IMG/VR virus record: IMGVR_UViG_3300030380_005007
Location: 1 to 52,364 of that record
Reading direction: 5' to 3' (one strand)
DNA from: a virus
Length of the DNA: 52,364 bases
Shown here: positions 31,919 to 40,736 of the stretch, piece after piece
How positions within the stretch are numbered: the first letter of the stretch is position 1
How the letters are laid out: every line of letters starts with the position of its first letter
Position numbers and translations under genes: made by a program
Notes under the pieces: model-generated
Database searches by the model: none
What the model was told of the DNA's origin: nothing
What the model saw: only the letters and a program-made list of their open reading frames with translations

Positions 31919-32241
31919 TGACAGATATCAATAACTATCTTGAGTCCAAGGTCCGAATCACTCCCATTAGTGGGAGTGGCTCGGTATATGCGCAGTCCCT
32001 AATTTCTAGGGGCTTCGCTGACACGCGAGCAACCAAGATTGGCGAGGCGATCGATAACGACGATATGCTGGCTCTAGCTTACGCAATCGGTTCATGCGAT
32101 GACTATTACTATCCTTGGCTGATCGAGAATGAGCCGATCCTCTTCTTATACTTTAGGAAGAACGCGCCTCATATGAAGGACGACATCGACTGGATGGATC
32201 AGCGGATCCGCCAACACTTGGAGAAGAGAAATGATAAGTAG
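31918..32241 (+). CDS. Hypothetical protein of the GC-rich cassette
   Basis: The 107-residue product has a short Gly/Ser segment (TPISGSGSVYAQSLISRGFA) followed by an acidic helical domain. It overlaps the next gene by 11 bases. No family is recognised. Use of CGG/CGC/GAG codons is heavier than in the structural genes. Confidence 0.6.
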   Translation: MTDINNYLESKVRITPISGSGSVYAQSLISRGFADTRATKIGEAIDNDDMLALAYAIGSCDDYYYPWLIENEPILFLYFRKNAPHMKDDIDWMDQRIRQHLEKRNDK

Positions 32242-32434
32242 ACCTTGGAGATCATACTCATACGGCGATCCGTCGCCTTGCACTTGCGGATCCGGAAAGG
32301 ATCGAGCGATCTGCAAGGATCGGCTCGGCAACTTCGTCACTTACTTCTGCGAGGACTGCGAGGATCAGCATCTGCCCAGCTGGGATCCAAGCATATGGAC
32401 CAAGCAGATCCGCTACGAGGAGTGTGATTGGTAA
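32231..32434 (+). CDS. Small Cys-rich (zinc-binding-like) protein
   Basis: The 67-residue product has C-x-C (PCTCGSGKDRAICKD) and C-x2-C (TYFCEDCEDQH) groups, consistent with one zinc site. GGAGAAG lies upstream. Four GATC sites within 32289-32321 are spaced 8-11 bases in different reading frames. It is the last gene before a strong terminator. Confidence 0.6.
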   Translation: MISRPWRSYSYGDPSPCTCGSGKDRAICKDRLGNFVTYFCEDCEDQHLPSWDPSIWTKQIRYEECDW

Positions 32435-32452
32435 TTAGATCCAACTGGATCG

Positions 32453-32478
32453 AGGGGGCTGATCGCCCCCTTTTTTTT
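32453..32478 (+). terminator. Intrinsic terminator
   Basis: AGGGGGC (32453-32459) pairs with GCCCCCT (32465-32471), followed by a T-run to 32478. It ends the four-gene cassette. Confidence 0.9.
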
Positions 32479-32479
32479 G

Positions 32480-32500
32480 GTCGGGTTGGTCGGGTCGGGT
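32480..32500 (+). repeat. Three GTCGGG repeats after a terminator
   Basis: GTCGGG starts at 32480, 32489 and 32494, on the plus strand. This is the third gap in a row where such repeats directly follow a terminator. Confidence 0.8.
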
Positions 32501-32840
32501 CGAGGCATACAGATGGATCAGCTTTCTTTTTCTGATCAGCAAATATATAAGTAGCTAAAAAAAAGATCTGATCAACGCTTTTACTGGGCCCAAATATTGT
32601 CCGCCCAGGTCGCCCTGGTTCCTTAACCCAAGGGGGGGAAAGGGGACCAAAAACACCCTTTTTTTTCCAAAAACACCCGGTTTTTGATCAAAAACATGAT
32701 TCTTTTGGATCCAAACTTTAGATCAGATCGGGCTTAATTTGCACCCCCCACCCCCCTAAATCGAGGGGTGTTACCGTATACTAGGTTACAGGCAATAATA
32801 CACATACTAATTCTGGTATTTTTTAACTTTTGAATCTTTG
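32501..32840. other. Gene-free spacer before the late promoter
   Basis: I see no credible gene. The stretch has several GATC sites, a paired CTGGGC...GCCCAG (near 32586-32610), a repeated CCAAAAACACCC, a G-run/C-run pair, and CACCCC...GGGGTG near 32752-32770. These may fold but show no conserved partner in the window. Confidence 0.5.
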
Positions 32841-32841
32841 C

Positions 32842-32870
32842 TTGTAAAGGATTCTTTAGTCGGCTATTAT
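32842..32870 (+). promoter_or_regulatory. Candidate late promoter of the structural operon
   Basis: TTGTAA (32842-32847), a 17-base spacer and TATTAT (32865-32870) are the best promoter match before the structural genes. The -35 TTGTAA is the same as at 18558. The predicted start near 32877 coincides with a long stem arm. Confidence 0.5.
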
Positions 32871-32876
32871 TCTTAC

Positions 32877-32941
32877 AAGCGAGTAAGGTATTTAGCACTT
32901 CGTTCATACTATCTTCTCCAAGACTTTTGCTTTACTCGCTT
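32877..32941 (+). promoter_or_regulatory. 5'-terminal long-range stem of the late transcript
   Basis: AAGCGAGTAA (32877-32886) pairs perfectly with TTACTCGCTT (32932-32941), enclosing about 45 bases, and the left arm begins at the predicted transcription start. A neighbouring pair, CTTGTAA/TTACAAG (32841-32847/32873-32879), shares bases with it and could compete. A 5'-terminal stem would protect the late mRNA from decay. Confidence 0.5.
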
Positions 32942-32968
32942 ACTAAAAAATATATGTAGGAAAAAAAT

Positions 32969-34099
32969 ATGGGTTTATTTTCAAAATTACGTAAAAAAGT
33001 TAAAGCAAAAAAAGTAGCTAAAAAAATTATTTCCCCTAAAATTGCAAAATCAGGACGCGGCGGTATTCTTAACGAAATAAGAGAACGCGGCGGTTTTGCC
33101 GGAGCTATTCCGCTACCGAGAAGAAATCCTTTTATTAATAGGATTAAAGATTTAAATATGGATGACAGAGGAATGATGTTGGATAGGTTTAGACAATTAG
33201 GTAAACCACGTCTAGGTTTCGGTTTAGGAGAACTTCTTCCACGTATTAAAGATAAGGTACCCTTGGCGCCGGTTTTTTCTGGTATGCCGATGCCTCAAAT
33301 GGTAGGTGAACCCCAAATGCTTACGCAGCCAATTTCTAGAGTCCCAGTCGAAGAAAATATTTCTGAAATTTATGACTCTGGCTTTGCGATGCGTGATAAG
33401 CAAATGGATATGATGGAACCAAGAATGATGATGGCGGACGGGGATGTTGCACTTTCAGGAGAAGCTGCAGCCGAAAGTTTAGATAGTTTCTTAAATGCTA
33501 ATCCAGAACAAGTTGAATTTGGAATGGAATCCAGACTTAGAAATGTAACGTTAGAAATGATGGATGCTTTGAGCAGAGGCGATCTGGATGCAGTTAGAGA
33601 ACTTGAAGCAGAAAAAATAATGCTTGAAAAAATGCTTAAAGATAAAAAAATGCCTAAATACGGACCTCCTCCGCAAAGACCAGAGGGTATGGCAGCCGGC
33701 GGCGAAGCTAAACCAGACTTTTTAGATTTCGACAACGACGGCGATAAAGAAGAATCGATGAAACAAGCGCTTCAACAAAAAAATAAATTTGCTGAAGGCG
33801 ACGAAGTCAGTATGATGCTGATGGAAATGGATGAGGGTGATGATATGTCAGAAGAAGAAATGGAAGGCTTAGAAGGTTTAAGCGAAGTATCCGGTCCTGA
33901 AACCGAAATGCTTAACAATATTATTAACCAAATTATTGAACTAATTGCGCAAGGCGCGACTGAAGAGCAAATCATTCAATTCTTGATGGAACAAGGTCTT
34001 GACGAAGAAGATATTACTGAAGTGATGAGCATGCTTTCTCAGGAAATGACTGCAGGTGGAGAAGAGGGTATAGATTCTCAATTAGCTGCTCTCGGCTAA
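32969..34099 (+). CDS. Met/Glu-rich virion-associated protein, first late gene
   Basis: The 376-residue product starts very basic (KLRKKVKAKKVAKKI), then becomes Met-rich and acidic. It contains a calcium-loop-like segment (PDFLDFDNDGDKEESMKQAL, near residue 250) of a kind common in aquatic phage proteins, and an acidic helical C-terminus with two related repeats (ITEVMSMLSQEM region). Being first in the morphogenesis operon before the terminase, it may be a head-associated or scaffold-like factor. No family is firmly recognised. Confidence 0.6.
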   Translation: MGLFSKLRKKVKAKKVAKKIISPKIAKSGRGGILNEIRERGGFAGAIPLPRRNPFINRIKDLNMDDRGMMLDRFRQLGKPRLGFGLGELLPRIKDKVPLAPVFSGMPMPQMVGEPQMLTQPISRVPVEENISEIYDSGFAMRDKQMDMMEPRMMMADGDVALSGEAAAESLDSFLNANPEQVEFGMESRLRNVTLEMMDALSRGDLDAVRELEAEKIMLEKMLKDKKMPKYGPPPQRPEGMAAGGEAKPDFLDFDNDGDKEESMKQALQQKNKFAEGDEVSMMLMEMDEGDDMSEEEMEGLEGLSEVSGPETEMLNNIINQIIELIAQGATEEQIIQFLMEQGLDEEDITEVMSMLSQEMTAGGEEGIDSQLAALG

Positions 34100-34100
34100 G

Positions 34101-34442
34101 ATGCAAGATATCGATAAGGCTTTAGCGGAATTAAGCGCTCTTGGTCCTATCTCAGATGATCCTCTGTACTCAATCAGTATGGCGGTCTTTGGTCCAACCG
34201 GTAAATTAAAACTTGCTGATCTTGCTATCGATTTAGCCAAACACTCAAGAATCAAATCGTTAATTAATTCTGGAACTGCTGGAGATCGAGCAGAAGCAAA
34301 AAGAATTTACGAAACAATTAAAATTAAAGATCCAGATAAAGCCAACGAGCTTTATACGGATATGTTAAATGAAGGCAAAAAGATTGTCGGAACCGAAGAT
34401 ATTACCAAGATGGCTAAAGAGTACGGTTTTAAAATAAAGTAA
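34101..34442 (+). CDS. Small hypothetical protein before terL
   Basis: The 113-residue product is helical and soluble (KLADLAIDLAKHSRIKSLIN). It starts two bases after the previous stop and ends five bases before the terminase large-subunit gene. Function unknown; a packaging accessory is possible from position. Confidence 0.6.
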   Translation: MQDIDKALAELSALGPISDDPLYSISMAVFGPTGKLKLADLAIDLAKHSRIKSLINSGTAGDRAEAKRIYETIKIKDPDKANELYTDMLNEGKKIVGTEDITKMAKEYGFKIK

Positions 34443-34447
34443 AAAGT

Positions 34448-35908
34448 ATGGACCTGTCACATTTGACAGAATCAGAGCTCAAAGAAGCTCTGCTGTTAGT
34501 AGAAAAACAACAAGGCTTCGCCGTTCAGGAGGAGTGTCAACAATCGTTTTTAAAATATATCAATCAGATGTGGCCCGAGTTTATCTGCGGTCGCCATCAT
34601 CAGATTTTTGCCGAGAAACTTGAACAAGTTGCGCAAGGCAAAATCAATCGTTTGATTATCAATATGCCACCTCGTCATACCAAATCTGAATTTGCTTCAA
34701 CGTATTTTCCGTCTTGGATAATGGGTATGCAACCAAAAATGAAAATAATGCAGACCACTCATACCGGCGAACTGGCCGTTAGGTTTGGTAGGAAAGTTAG
34801 AAACTTGATGGAGCAAAAAGAATACAAGCAGGTATTTCCAGATGTAAAGCTGCAAGCCGACAACAAATCAGCCGGTCGTTGGGAAACCAATAAGGGTGGC
34901 GAATACTTTGCAGCGGGTGTTGGTGGAGCCGTAACCGGAAGGGGTGCGGATTTATTAATTATTGATGACCCGCATTCAGAACAAGATGCGCTGTCGCCGA
35001 ATGCGTTGGAGAGTGCGTATGAATGGTACACCTCTGGACCTCGTCAGCGTTTGCAACCCAAAGGCGCGATTGTTATTGTAATGACGCGTTGGTCTTCAAT
35101 CGACTTGACCGCTAAATTACTTGAAGCGCAAAAAGAACCTTTGGCAGATCAATGGGAAGTGATAGAGTTCCCTGCAATTTTTCCTGATACCGAGAAACCT
35201 TTATGGCCTGAGTTTTGGTCGCAAGATGAATTATTGAAAGTTAAGGCGTCGTTGCCTGGCATGAAATGGAATGCTCAGTGGATGCAACAACCAACCGCTG
35301 AAGAGGGATCGATCATCAAACGCGAGTGGTGGCAAAGGTGGGAAAATGATTCCTTGCCGGGCGTAAAATATATTATGCAAAGTTACGATACTGCGTTTTC
35401 CAAAAAACAAACCGCAGACTATTCTGCGATTTCAACTTGGGGTGTATTTAAGCCAACGGAAGATTCACCTGATTGTGTTATCTTATTGGATTCGCAAAAA
35501 GGTCGCTGGGACTTTCCAGAACTTAAAGAAATTGCGATGCGCGAATACCAATATTGGCAATCGGATATGGTTTTGATTGAGGCGAAAGCATCCGGAACTC
35601 CGTTGACGCATGAACTGCGGCGAATGGGAATACCGGTGGTTAATTATTCGCCAACGCGTGGCCATGATAAACATTCAAGAATGCACTCGGTTGCTCCGAT
35701 CTTTGAAGCCGGTATGGTTTGGGCACCCAATCGTATGTTTGCAGAAGATATGATTGAGGAATGTGCTGCATTTCCATTTGGCGCTAATGACGATTTATGT
35801 GATACTATGACCCAAGCGTTAATGCGATTCCGCGAAGGTGGATTTGTTTACTTAGATAGCGATTACGACGACGAAGAACGTGAACCAAGAAAGAGAGTTT
35901 ATTACTAA
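34448..35908 (+). CDS. terL: Terminase large subunit
   Basis: The 486-residue packaging motor has an ATPase part with a Walker A-like PPRHTKSE (74-81), a Walker B LLIIDDP (169-175) and a coupling segment VMTRWS. The nuclease part begins near D314 (QSYDTAFSKK), with E378 in VLIEAKASGT and a C-terminal Asp group (NDDLCDTMTQAL). The length is typical of podovirus terminases. It cleaves and pumps DNA into the prohead through the portal encoded next; the genes overlap by TAATG. Confidence 0.95.
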   Translation: MDLSHLTESELKEALLLVEKQQGFAVQEECQQSFLKYINQMWPEFICGRHHQIFAEKLEQVAQGKINRLIINMPPRHTKSEFASTYFPSWIMGMQPKMKIMQTTHTGELAVRFGRKVRNLMEQKEYKQVFPDVKLQADNKSAGRWETNKGGEYFAAGVGGAVTGRGADLLIIDDPHSEQDALSPNALESAYEWYTSGPRQRLQPKGAIVIVMTRWSSIDLTAKLLEAQKEPLADQWEVIEFPAIFPDTEKPLWPEFWSQDELLKVKASLPGMKWNAQWMQQPTAEEGSIIKREWWQRWENDSLPGVKYIMQSYDTAFSKKQTADYSAISTWGVFKPTEDSPDCVILLDSQKGRWDFPELKEIAMREYQYWQSDMVLIEAKASGTPLTHELRRMGIPVVNYSPTRGHDKHSRMHSVAPIFEAGMVWAPNRMFAEDMIEECAAFPFGANDDLCDTMTQALMRFREGGFVYLDSDYDDEEREPRKRVYY

Positions 35909-38406
35909 TGGCAATTGAAAGACAGGTACCCGATCCAGCGCAAACAGCTGAACCCGTACAAGATTTAACAACTCAAAGATCAACCGATGATCTTGATGAA
36001 GATATTATTGAAATTTTAGAAGGCTTAGACGAAGAAGAAGGCGTTCAGTTCCAAGAAGATGGTTCTGTCATTTTGGGCGAACCTGATGTTGAAATGCCTG
36101 GACTAGGTTTTGGAGAAAACTTAGCCGAAGTTGTTTCTGAAAATGAACTTGACAAAATATATGTTGAGTTGATGTCTGCTATTGAAAACGACAAGTCTGC
36201 TCGCGAAGACTGGGAGAAAACTTATACCGATGGATTGAAATACCTCGGTATGAAATTTGATGACGAAAGATCAGAGCCGTTTGAAGGAGCGAGTGGCGTG
36301 ATCCATCCTTTGCTTGGAGAGAGTGTGACTCAATTCCAAGCGCAAGCTTACAAAGAATTATTGCCGCCTCAAGGCCCTGTTAAAACTCAGGTCGTAGGTG
36401 AATACAATTCAGCGGTCGAAGAACAAGCGCAACGCGTAAAAGAGTTTATGAATTATCAGATTACTCACGTTATGGAAGAGTATGACGAAGATTTAGATCA
36501 GATGCTTTTTTATCTGCCCCTTGCAGGAAGTGCATTTAAGAAAGTTTATTATGATGAAAATCTAGGCAGAGCAGTTTCTAAGTTTGTAGCTCCAGAAGAT
36601 TTAATCGTTCCTTACTACACCACAGATTTAGAAAACTGTCCTAGAATTACGCATCTAATTAAGATGCCTGAAAACGAAGTTAAAAAACTTCAAGCAATTG
36701 GTTTTTACAGAAACGTAAAAGTTGATACCGGCGATGATAGTACTGTTGATGCTGGATTAGAAAGCGAACAAGAAAAGCTAGAAGGGATAAAACCATCATA
36801 TGATACCGGTGAAGTATGTAATCTTTACGAGATTCATTGCAACTTAGACCTAGAAGGTTTTGAAGATACTGATGAAGACGGTGACTTTACTGAAGTCAAA
36901 CTGCCTTACATCGTAACTATTGATACCAATTCAGATAATATTCTCTCAATCAGAAGAAACTTCGTTGAAGACGATCCGATAAAAAACAAAATTGAATATT
37001 TTGTTCACTTTAAATTTTTGCCTGGATTAGGTTTTTACGGATTTGGTTTAACGCATATGATTGGCGGTTTATCCAAAGCTTCAACCTCAATTGTTAGACA
37101 ATTAATTGATGCTGGAACGTTATCTAACTTACCGGCTGGTTTTAAAACTAGAGGCATTAGAATTAGAGATGAAGATTCTCCGATTCAACCGGGTGAGTTC
37201 AGAGATGTTGATGCTCCAGCAGGAAGTCTTAGGGATGCAATTCAACCGTTGCCGTTCAAAGAGCCAAGCGGAACCTTATTAAATTTATTAGGATTATTAG
37301 TTCAATCAGGACAACGCTTTGCTTCAATCGCTGAAATTAATGTGGGCGAAGGCAACTCTCAAGCTCCAGTCGGAACCACGTTAGCTTTACTCGAAAGGTC
37401 AACCAAAGTTTTATCTGCGATTCATAAACGATTACATGCAGCGCAGAAAAAAGAATTTGATTTACTTGCAGATATTTTTGCTAAGAGCCTTCCAGATGTT
37501 TATCCGTATGCGATAGCTGGTGGAATGATGCAAGTTAAACAAACTGACTTTGATGAAAGAGTAGATGTATTCCCCGTATCAAATCCAGATATATTTTCAA
37601 CCAGTCAAAGAATTGTAATGGCTCAAGAAATGATGCAGTTAGTTCAATCTAATCCGCAGATTCATGGCCCTAACGGTGTGTATGAAGCTTATCGAAGAAT
37701 GTATGCCTCTTTAGGCGTAGATAATATTGATGCTTTATTGGTGCCACCCCCTGATACAGAGCCTAAACCTATCGAAGCTGGTTTTGAAAACTCTGTATTA
37801 CTAGCAGGTGGAGTAGCGCAAGCATTTCCAGAACAAGACCATGATGCTCATATAGCGGTTCATGTTAATTTGTTAAACATGCAGCCGGTCCAAATGAATG
37901 CTCAGGTACAAGCTAACATCTATGCACATATTATGCAGCATTTGCAAATGAAGGCTGATATTATTGCGCAGCAACAAATGCCGCCTGAAGCCTTGCAACA
38001 GTATCAAGGTTTGTTGCAGCAAAGCCAAGCGGTTAGCCCTGTTGAGGCTGGACAGATGACTCAACAAGCAAACTCTATTTTGGCTCAGTTTAGTGCGCCG
38101 ATTATGAATGAATTAATGATGCAGTTTTCTCAACAAGTAGCTGCTCCACCGCAAGAGGATCCTTTAGTATCTATTAGAAAACAAGAGCTTGCTTTAAAAG
38201 GTCAAGAGTTGCAGCAGGATAAAGAACAGTTTGCAGTTAAGGAACAAATTAGAGCTGAGGAGAAAGCAAGACAAGATCAAATAGATCGAGAAAGAATTGA
38301 CGCGCAACGAGATATTGCTAGAATGAGAGATGGTACTGCTCAAGATAGACTTGATCAGCAAAAAGAATTAAAATTAATTGACTTAGGATTAAACCAACTT
38401 AATTAA
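35908..38406 (+). CDS. Portal protein
   Basis: The 832-residue product directly follows terL and has the portal layout: an acidic N-terminus, SEPFEGASGVIHPLL, a core with DLIVPYYTTDLENC and FLPGLGFYGFGL, and QAPVGTTLALLERSTKVLSA, then a Gln-rich helical C-terminal barrel-like region (residues about 650-830). Its large size resembles P22-type portals with extended barrels. It forms the dodecameric vertex for DNA entry and exit. Confidence 0.9.
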   Translation: MAIERQVPDPAQTAEPVQDLTTQRSTDDLDEDIIEILEGLDEEEGVQFQEDGSVILGEPDVEMPGLGFGENLAEVVSENELDKIYVELMSAIENDKSAREDWEKTYTDGLKYLGMKFDDERSEPFEGASGVIHPLLGESVTQFQAQAYKELLPPQGPVKTQVVGEYNSAVEEQAQRVKEFMNYQITHVMEEYDEDLDQMLFYLPLAGSAFKKVYYDENLGRAVSKFVAPEDLIVPYYTTDLENCPRITHLIKMPENEVKKLQAIGFYRNVKVDTGDDSTVDAGLESEQEKLEGIKPSYDTGEVCNLYEIHCNLDLEGFEDTDEDGDFTEVKLPYIVTIDTNSDNILSIRRNFVEDDPIKNKIEYFVHFKFLPGLGFYGFGLTHMIGGLSKASTSIVRQLIDAGTLSNLPAGFKTRGIRIRDEDSPIQPGEFRDVDAPAGSLRDAIQPLPFKEPSGTLLNLLGLLVQSGQRFASIAEINVGEGNSQAPVGTTLALLERSTKVLSAIHKRLHAAQKKEFDLLADIFAKSLPDVYPYAIAGGMMQVKQTDFDERVDVFPVSNPDIFSTSQRIVMAQEMMQLVQSNPQIHGPNGVYEAYRRMYASLGVDNIDALLVPPPDTEPKPIEAGFENSVLLAGGVAQAFPEQDHDAHIAVHVNLLNMQPVQMNAQVQANIYAHIMQHLQMKADIIAQQQMPPEALQQYQGLLQQSQAVSPVEAGQMTQQANSILAQFSAPIMNELMMQFSQQVAAPPQEDPLVSIRKQELALKGQELQQDKEQFAVKEQIRAEEKARQDQIDRERIDAQRDIARMRDGTAQDRLDQQKELKLIDLGLNQLN

Positions 38407-38414
38407 ATAACAAA

Positions 38415-38615
38415 ATGATAAAAAGAACTGAAATCAAAGATTTAGAAACTCCTAAAATATTGAAGAAACAACCTTATACTAATAAAGGTAATGTTGCTTT
38501 TAACGATATGAAGAACGTAAGCGCTGACGCTACACCTAAGCCAGGAATGGGCAAAGGTAAAGCAAGAGGTGTGGGCGCAGCTGAGTTCGGCGGTAAGTTT
38601 TCTGGCGTTTATTAA
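38415..38615 (+). CDS. Small basic hypothetical protein
   Basis: The 66-residue product is basic and Gly-rich at its end (GMGKGKARGVGAAEFGGKFS). It is coupled to the next gene by TAATG. A head-associated role is possible. Confidence 0.6.
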   Translation: MIKRTEIKDLETPKILKKQPYTNKGNVAFNDMKNVSADATPKPGMGKGKARGVGAAEFGGKFSGVY

Positions 38616-38824
38616 TGTCAGTTATTTGGATAGCTGACCAACTTAAAAAACAGCTAAAGGAGAAGAAAGAAGATATTAACGCTCAGTTATTAAACGGCGT
38701 TAAATCTTTTGAAGATTATCAATATCTACGTGGTCGCTACAATTCTCTCGACGACGTAGAAAATGAACTTAGAGAATTGCTAAAAAGGATAGTTGAAGAT
38801 GACGGAGAAGATATTAGTACCTGA
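38615..38824 (+). CDS. Small helical hypothetical protein
   Basis: The 69-residue product is a charged helix (DQLKKQLKEKKEDINAQLLN, then SLDDVENELRELLKRI). It resembles short coiled-coil proteins often found between portal and scaffold genes. Its end overlaps the GroES-like gene by 26 bases. Confidence 0.6.
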   Translation: MSVIWIADQLKKQLKEKKEDINAQLLNGVKSFEDYQYLRGRYNSLDDVENELRELLKRIVEDDGEDIST

Positions 38825-39284
38825 CCACGTAGCGGCAGAGGTCGAAGCGGAAGCTAAAAAAGAAACAGAAAAAGAATCTGAAACAGATACTGCTTTTGTT
38901 AATTCAGAAGATAGAGTCCTAGATCCGACTCTAATGTCAAAATCACTTGTAGAACGAATGCCTAATCCTGCGGGATGGCGGATGTTAATCCTTCCATATA
39001 AAGGAAGAGGTGTTTCTAAAGGTGGTATTACCCTAGTAAAAGATACAGTTGACAGAGAAGCGCTAGCTTCAGTTGTTGCATATGTGGTAAAAATGGGCCC
39101 GCTTTGTTATAAAGACAAAGACAAGTTTGGTGACATCCCTTGGTGTGAGGAAAAACAATGGGTGCTTATAGGAAGGTATGCAGGAGCTCGCTTTAAATTA
39201 GGCGATGATGCTGAATGCCGAATAATTAACGATGATGAAGTTATCGCTACGATCTCTGATCCAGATGACATTGTCACGCTGTAA
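38799..39284 (+). CDS. GroES-like co-chaperonin (Cpn10 fold)
   Basis: I use the ATG at 38799; the frame extends two codons to a TTG. After an acidic, Lys-rich N-terminal extension (residues 1-45), residues about 50-160 follow the Cpn10 pattern: PNPAGWRMLILPYKG, KGGITLVKDT, ALASVVAYVVKMGPLCY, WVLIGRYAGARFKLGD and CRIINDDEVIATI. T4 gp31 and other phage co-chaperonins help the host GroEL fold the capsid protein, and this gene sits five genes before the capsid gene. Confidence 0.7.
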   Translation: MTEKILVPDHVAAEVEAEAKKETEKESETDTAFVNSEDRVLDPTLMSKSLVERMPNPAGWRMLILPYKGRGVSKGGITLVKDTVDREALASVVAYVVKMGPLCYKDKDKFGDIPWCEEKQWVLIGRYAGARFKLGDDAECRIINDDEVIATISDPDDIVTL

Positions 39285-39296
39285 CGTGAGGAAATC

Positions 39297-40211
39297 ATGC
39301 AAGAAGAAGAAAAAAACTTAGTAGAAGAACAAGTAGAAGATGGTGAGGTTGTCGAAGTTGAAATGCCTGAAGAGGAAGCAGATGAATCGGCACCTGTAGA
39401 AGATGTTTCTGAGGAGGAACAAGCAAAGGACGAAGACAAGGACGAATTAGAAAATTATTCTAAAAACGTTCAAAAGCGGATTGCTACGCTTACTAAAAAA
39501 ATGCGTGAGCAGGAACGAGCTGCTCAATCAGCGTATGAATACGCAAGATCTTTGCAAGAAGAAAATAATAATTTAAAAACCTCTAACTCAGAGGCTCATC
39601 AGAATTATTATTCTGAAGCAGAGAACAGATTAAAGTCGCAAAGAGCTCAAGCAAATTCAGTTTTAAAATCAGCTTATCAAGAACAAGATTGGGACAAAGT
39701 AACAAAAGCCCAAGAAATACTAGATAAGATTACGGTTGAAGAAAGTAAATTGGTTAATACTAAAATAAAGGTTGAGGAAGCGCCTCAAACTCAATACCAA
39801 GATTATGTTCAACAACAACAATATCAACAACCTGCTCAACAAGAGGCGCCTGACCCTGAACCTGCGGCGCAAGATTGGGCAGAAAAAAACAAGTGGTTTG
39901 GTGAAGATGAAACCATGACGTTGGCTGCTTTTAACATTCATCGAAAATTAATTGAAGAAGAAGGGTTTGATCCTTCTGATTCAATGTATTATGATGAGAT
40001 AGATAAACGTATCAGAGTTGAGTTTCCTCATAAGTTTGAAGACGGTGGGGAAGTTAAACCAAAACAGAAGATGCAACAAACTGTTGCCCCGGCTGTAAGG
40101 TCTGAAGGCTCTGGACGCAAACGACAAGTTAGACTTACCAAAAGCGAAGTTGAAATGGCGCGTCGTTTGAATGTACCGGTTCAAGAATACGCTAAACATA
40201 TTAAAAGGTAA
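39297..40211 (+). CDS. Scaffolding protein
   Basis: The 304-residue product has an extremely acidic N-terminus (residues 1-50), a long coiled coil (about 55-160), a Gln/Pro-rich linker (QDYVQQQQYQQPAQQEAP), and a basic C-terminal segment (RKRQVRLTKSEVEMARRLNV). This matches phage scaffolds, whose basic C-terminus docks the capsid protein. Its position just before the capsid genes agrees. Confidence 0.8.
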   Translation: MQEEEKNLVEEQVEDGEVVEVEMPEEEADESAPVEDVSEEEQAKDEDKDELENYSKNVQKRIATLTKKMREQERAAQSAYEYARSLQEENNNLKTSNSEAHQNYYSEAENRLKSQRAQANSVLKSAYQEQDWDKVTKAQEILDKITVEESKLVNTKIKVEEAPQTQYQDYVQQQQYQQPAQQEAPDPEPAAQDWAEKNKWFGEDETMTLAAFNIHRKLIEEEGFDPSDSMYYDEIDKRIRVEFPHKFEDGGEVKPKQKMQQTVAPAVRSEGSGRKRQVRLTKSEVEMARRLNVPVQEYAKHIKR

Positions 40212-40217
40212 GAAACT

Positions 40218-40694
40218 ATGACAAAAGAGAACAAAAAAACAAACAACAGAACCCCACGTTCTGCAGATACTCGAGCTGATATGAACGCTCGCAAACCTTG
40301 GCGTCCCCCATCTATGTTGGAGACTCCACCAGCACCTGAAGGTTATTCCTACAGGTGGATAAGAGCCGAAATTGTCGGTCAGGAAGATAAGAAAAATGTT
40401 ATGTCAAGATTACGTGAAGGCTTTGAGCTAGTGCGTAAAGAAGAGATAGGAGATTTCGAGCTTCCAACGATGGACGATGGAAAGCACGCTGGTGTAGTAG
40501 CCGTGGGTGGTTTGCTTTTGGCTAAGATTCCCAATGAAACGCGTGATGAAAGAAACGCCTACTTTTCTGATCGTGCGCAATCCCAACAGGATGCAATTGA
40601 TAATGATTTGATGAAGGAATCTGACCCGTCTTCTCCGATATTAAAACCTCAGAGAAGTTCAAGCGTTACTTTTGGTGGTGGCAAAAGAGATTAA
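40218..40694 (+). CDS. Head-associated hypothetical protein
   Basis: The 158-residue product contains PPAPEGYSYRWIRAEIVGQE and a following segment VMSRLREGFELVRKEEIGDF, a pattern common in aquatic phage proteins between scaffold and capsid genes. It is mostly charged, with no enzyme motif. A minor head role is inferred. Confidence 0.6.
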   Translation: MTKENKKTNNRTPRSADTRADMNARKPWRPPSMLETPPAPEGYSYRWIRAEIVGQEDKKNVMSRLREGFELVRKEEIGDFELPTMDDGKHAGVVAVGGLLLAKIPNETRDERNAYFSDRAQSQQDAIDNDLMKESDPSSPILKPQRSSSVTFGGGKRD

Positions 40695-40736
40695 TTTTTT
40701 GCTGCTTAAAACAACTTTTTAGATAAAGGTAAAATT

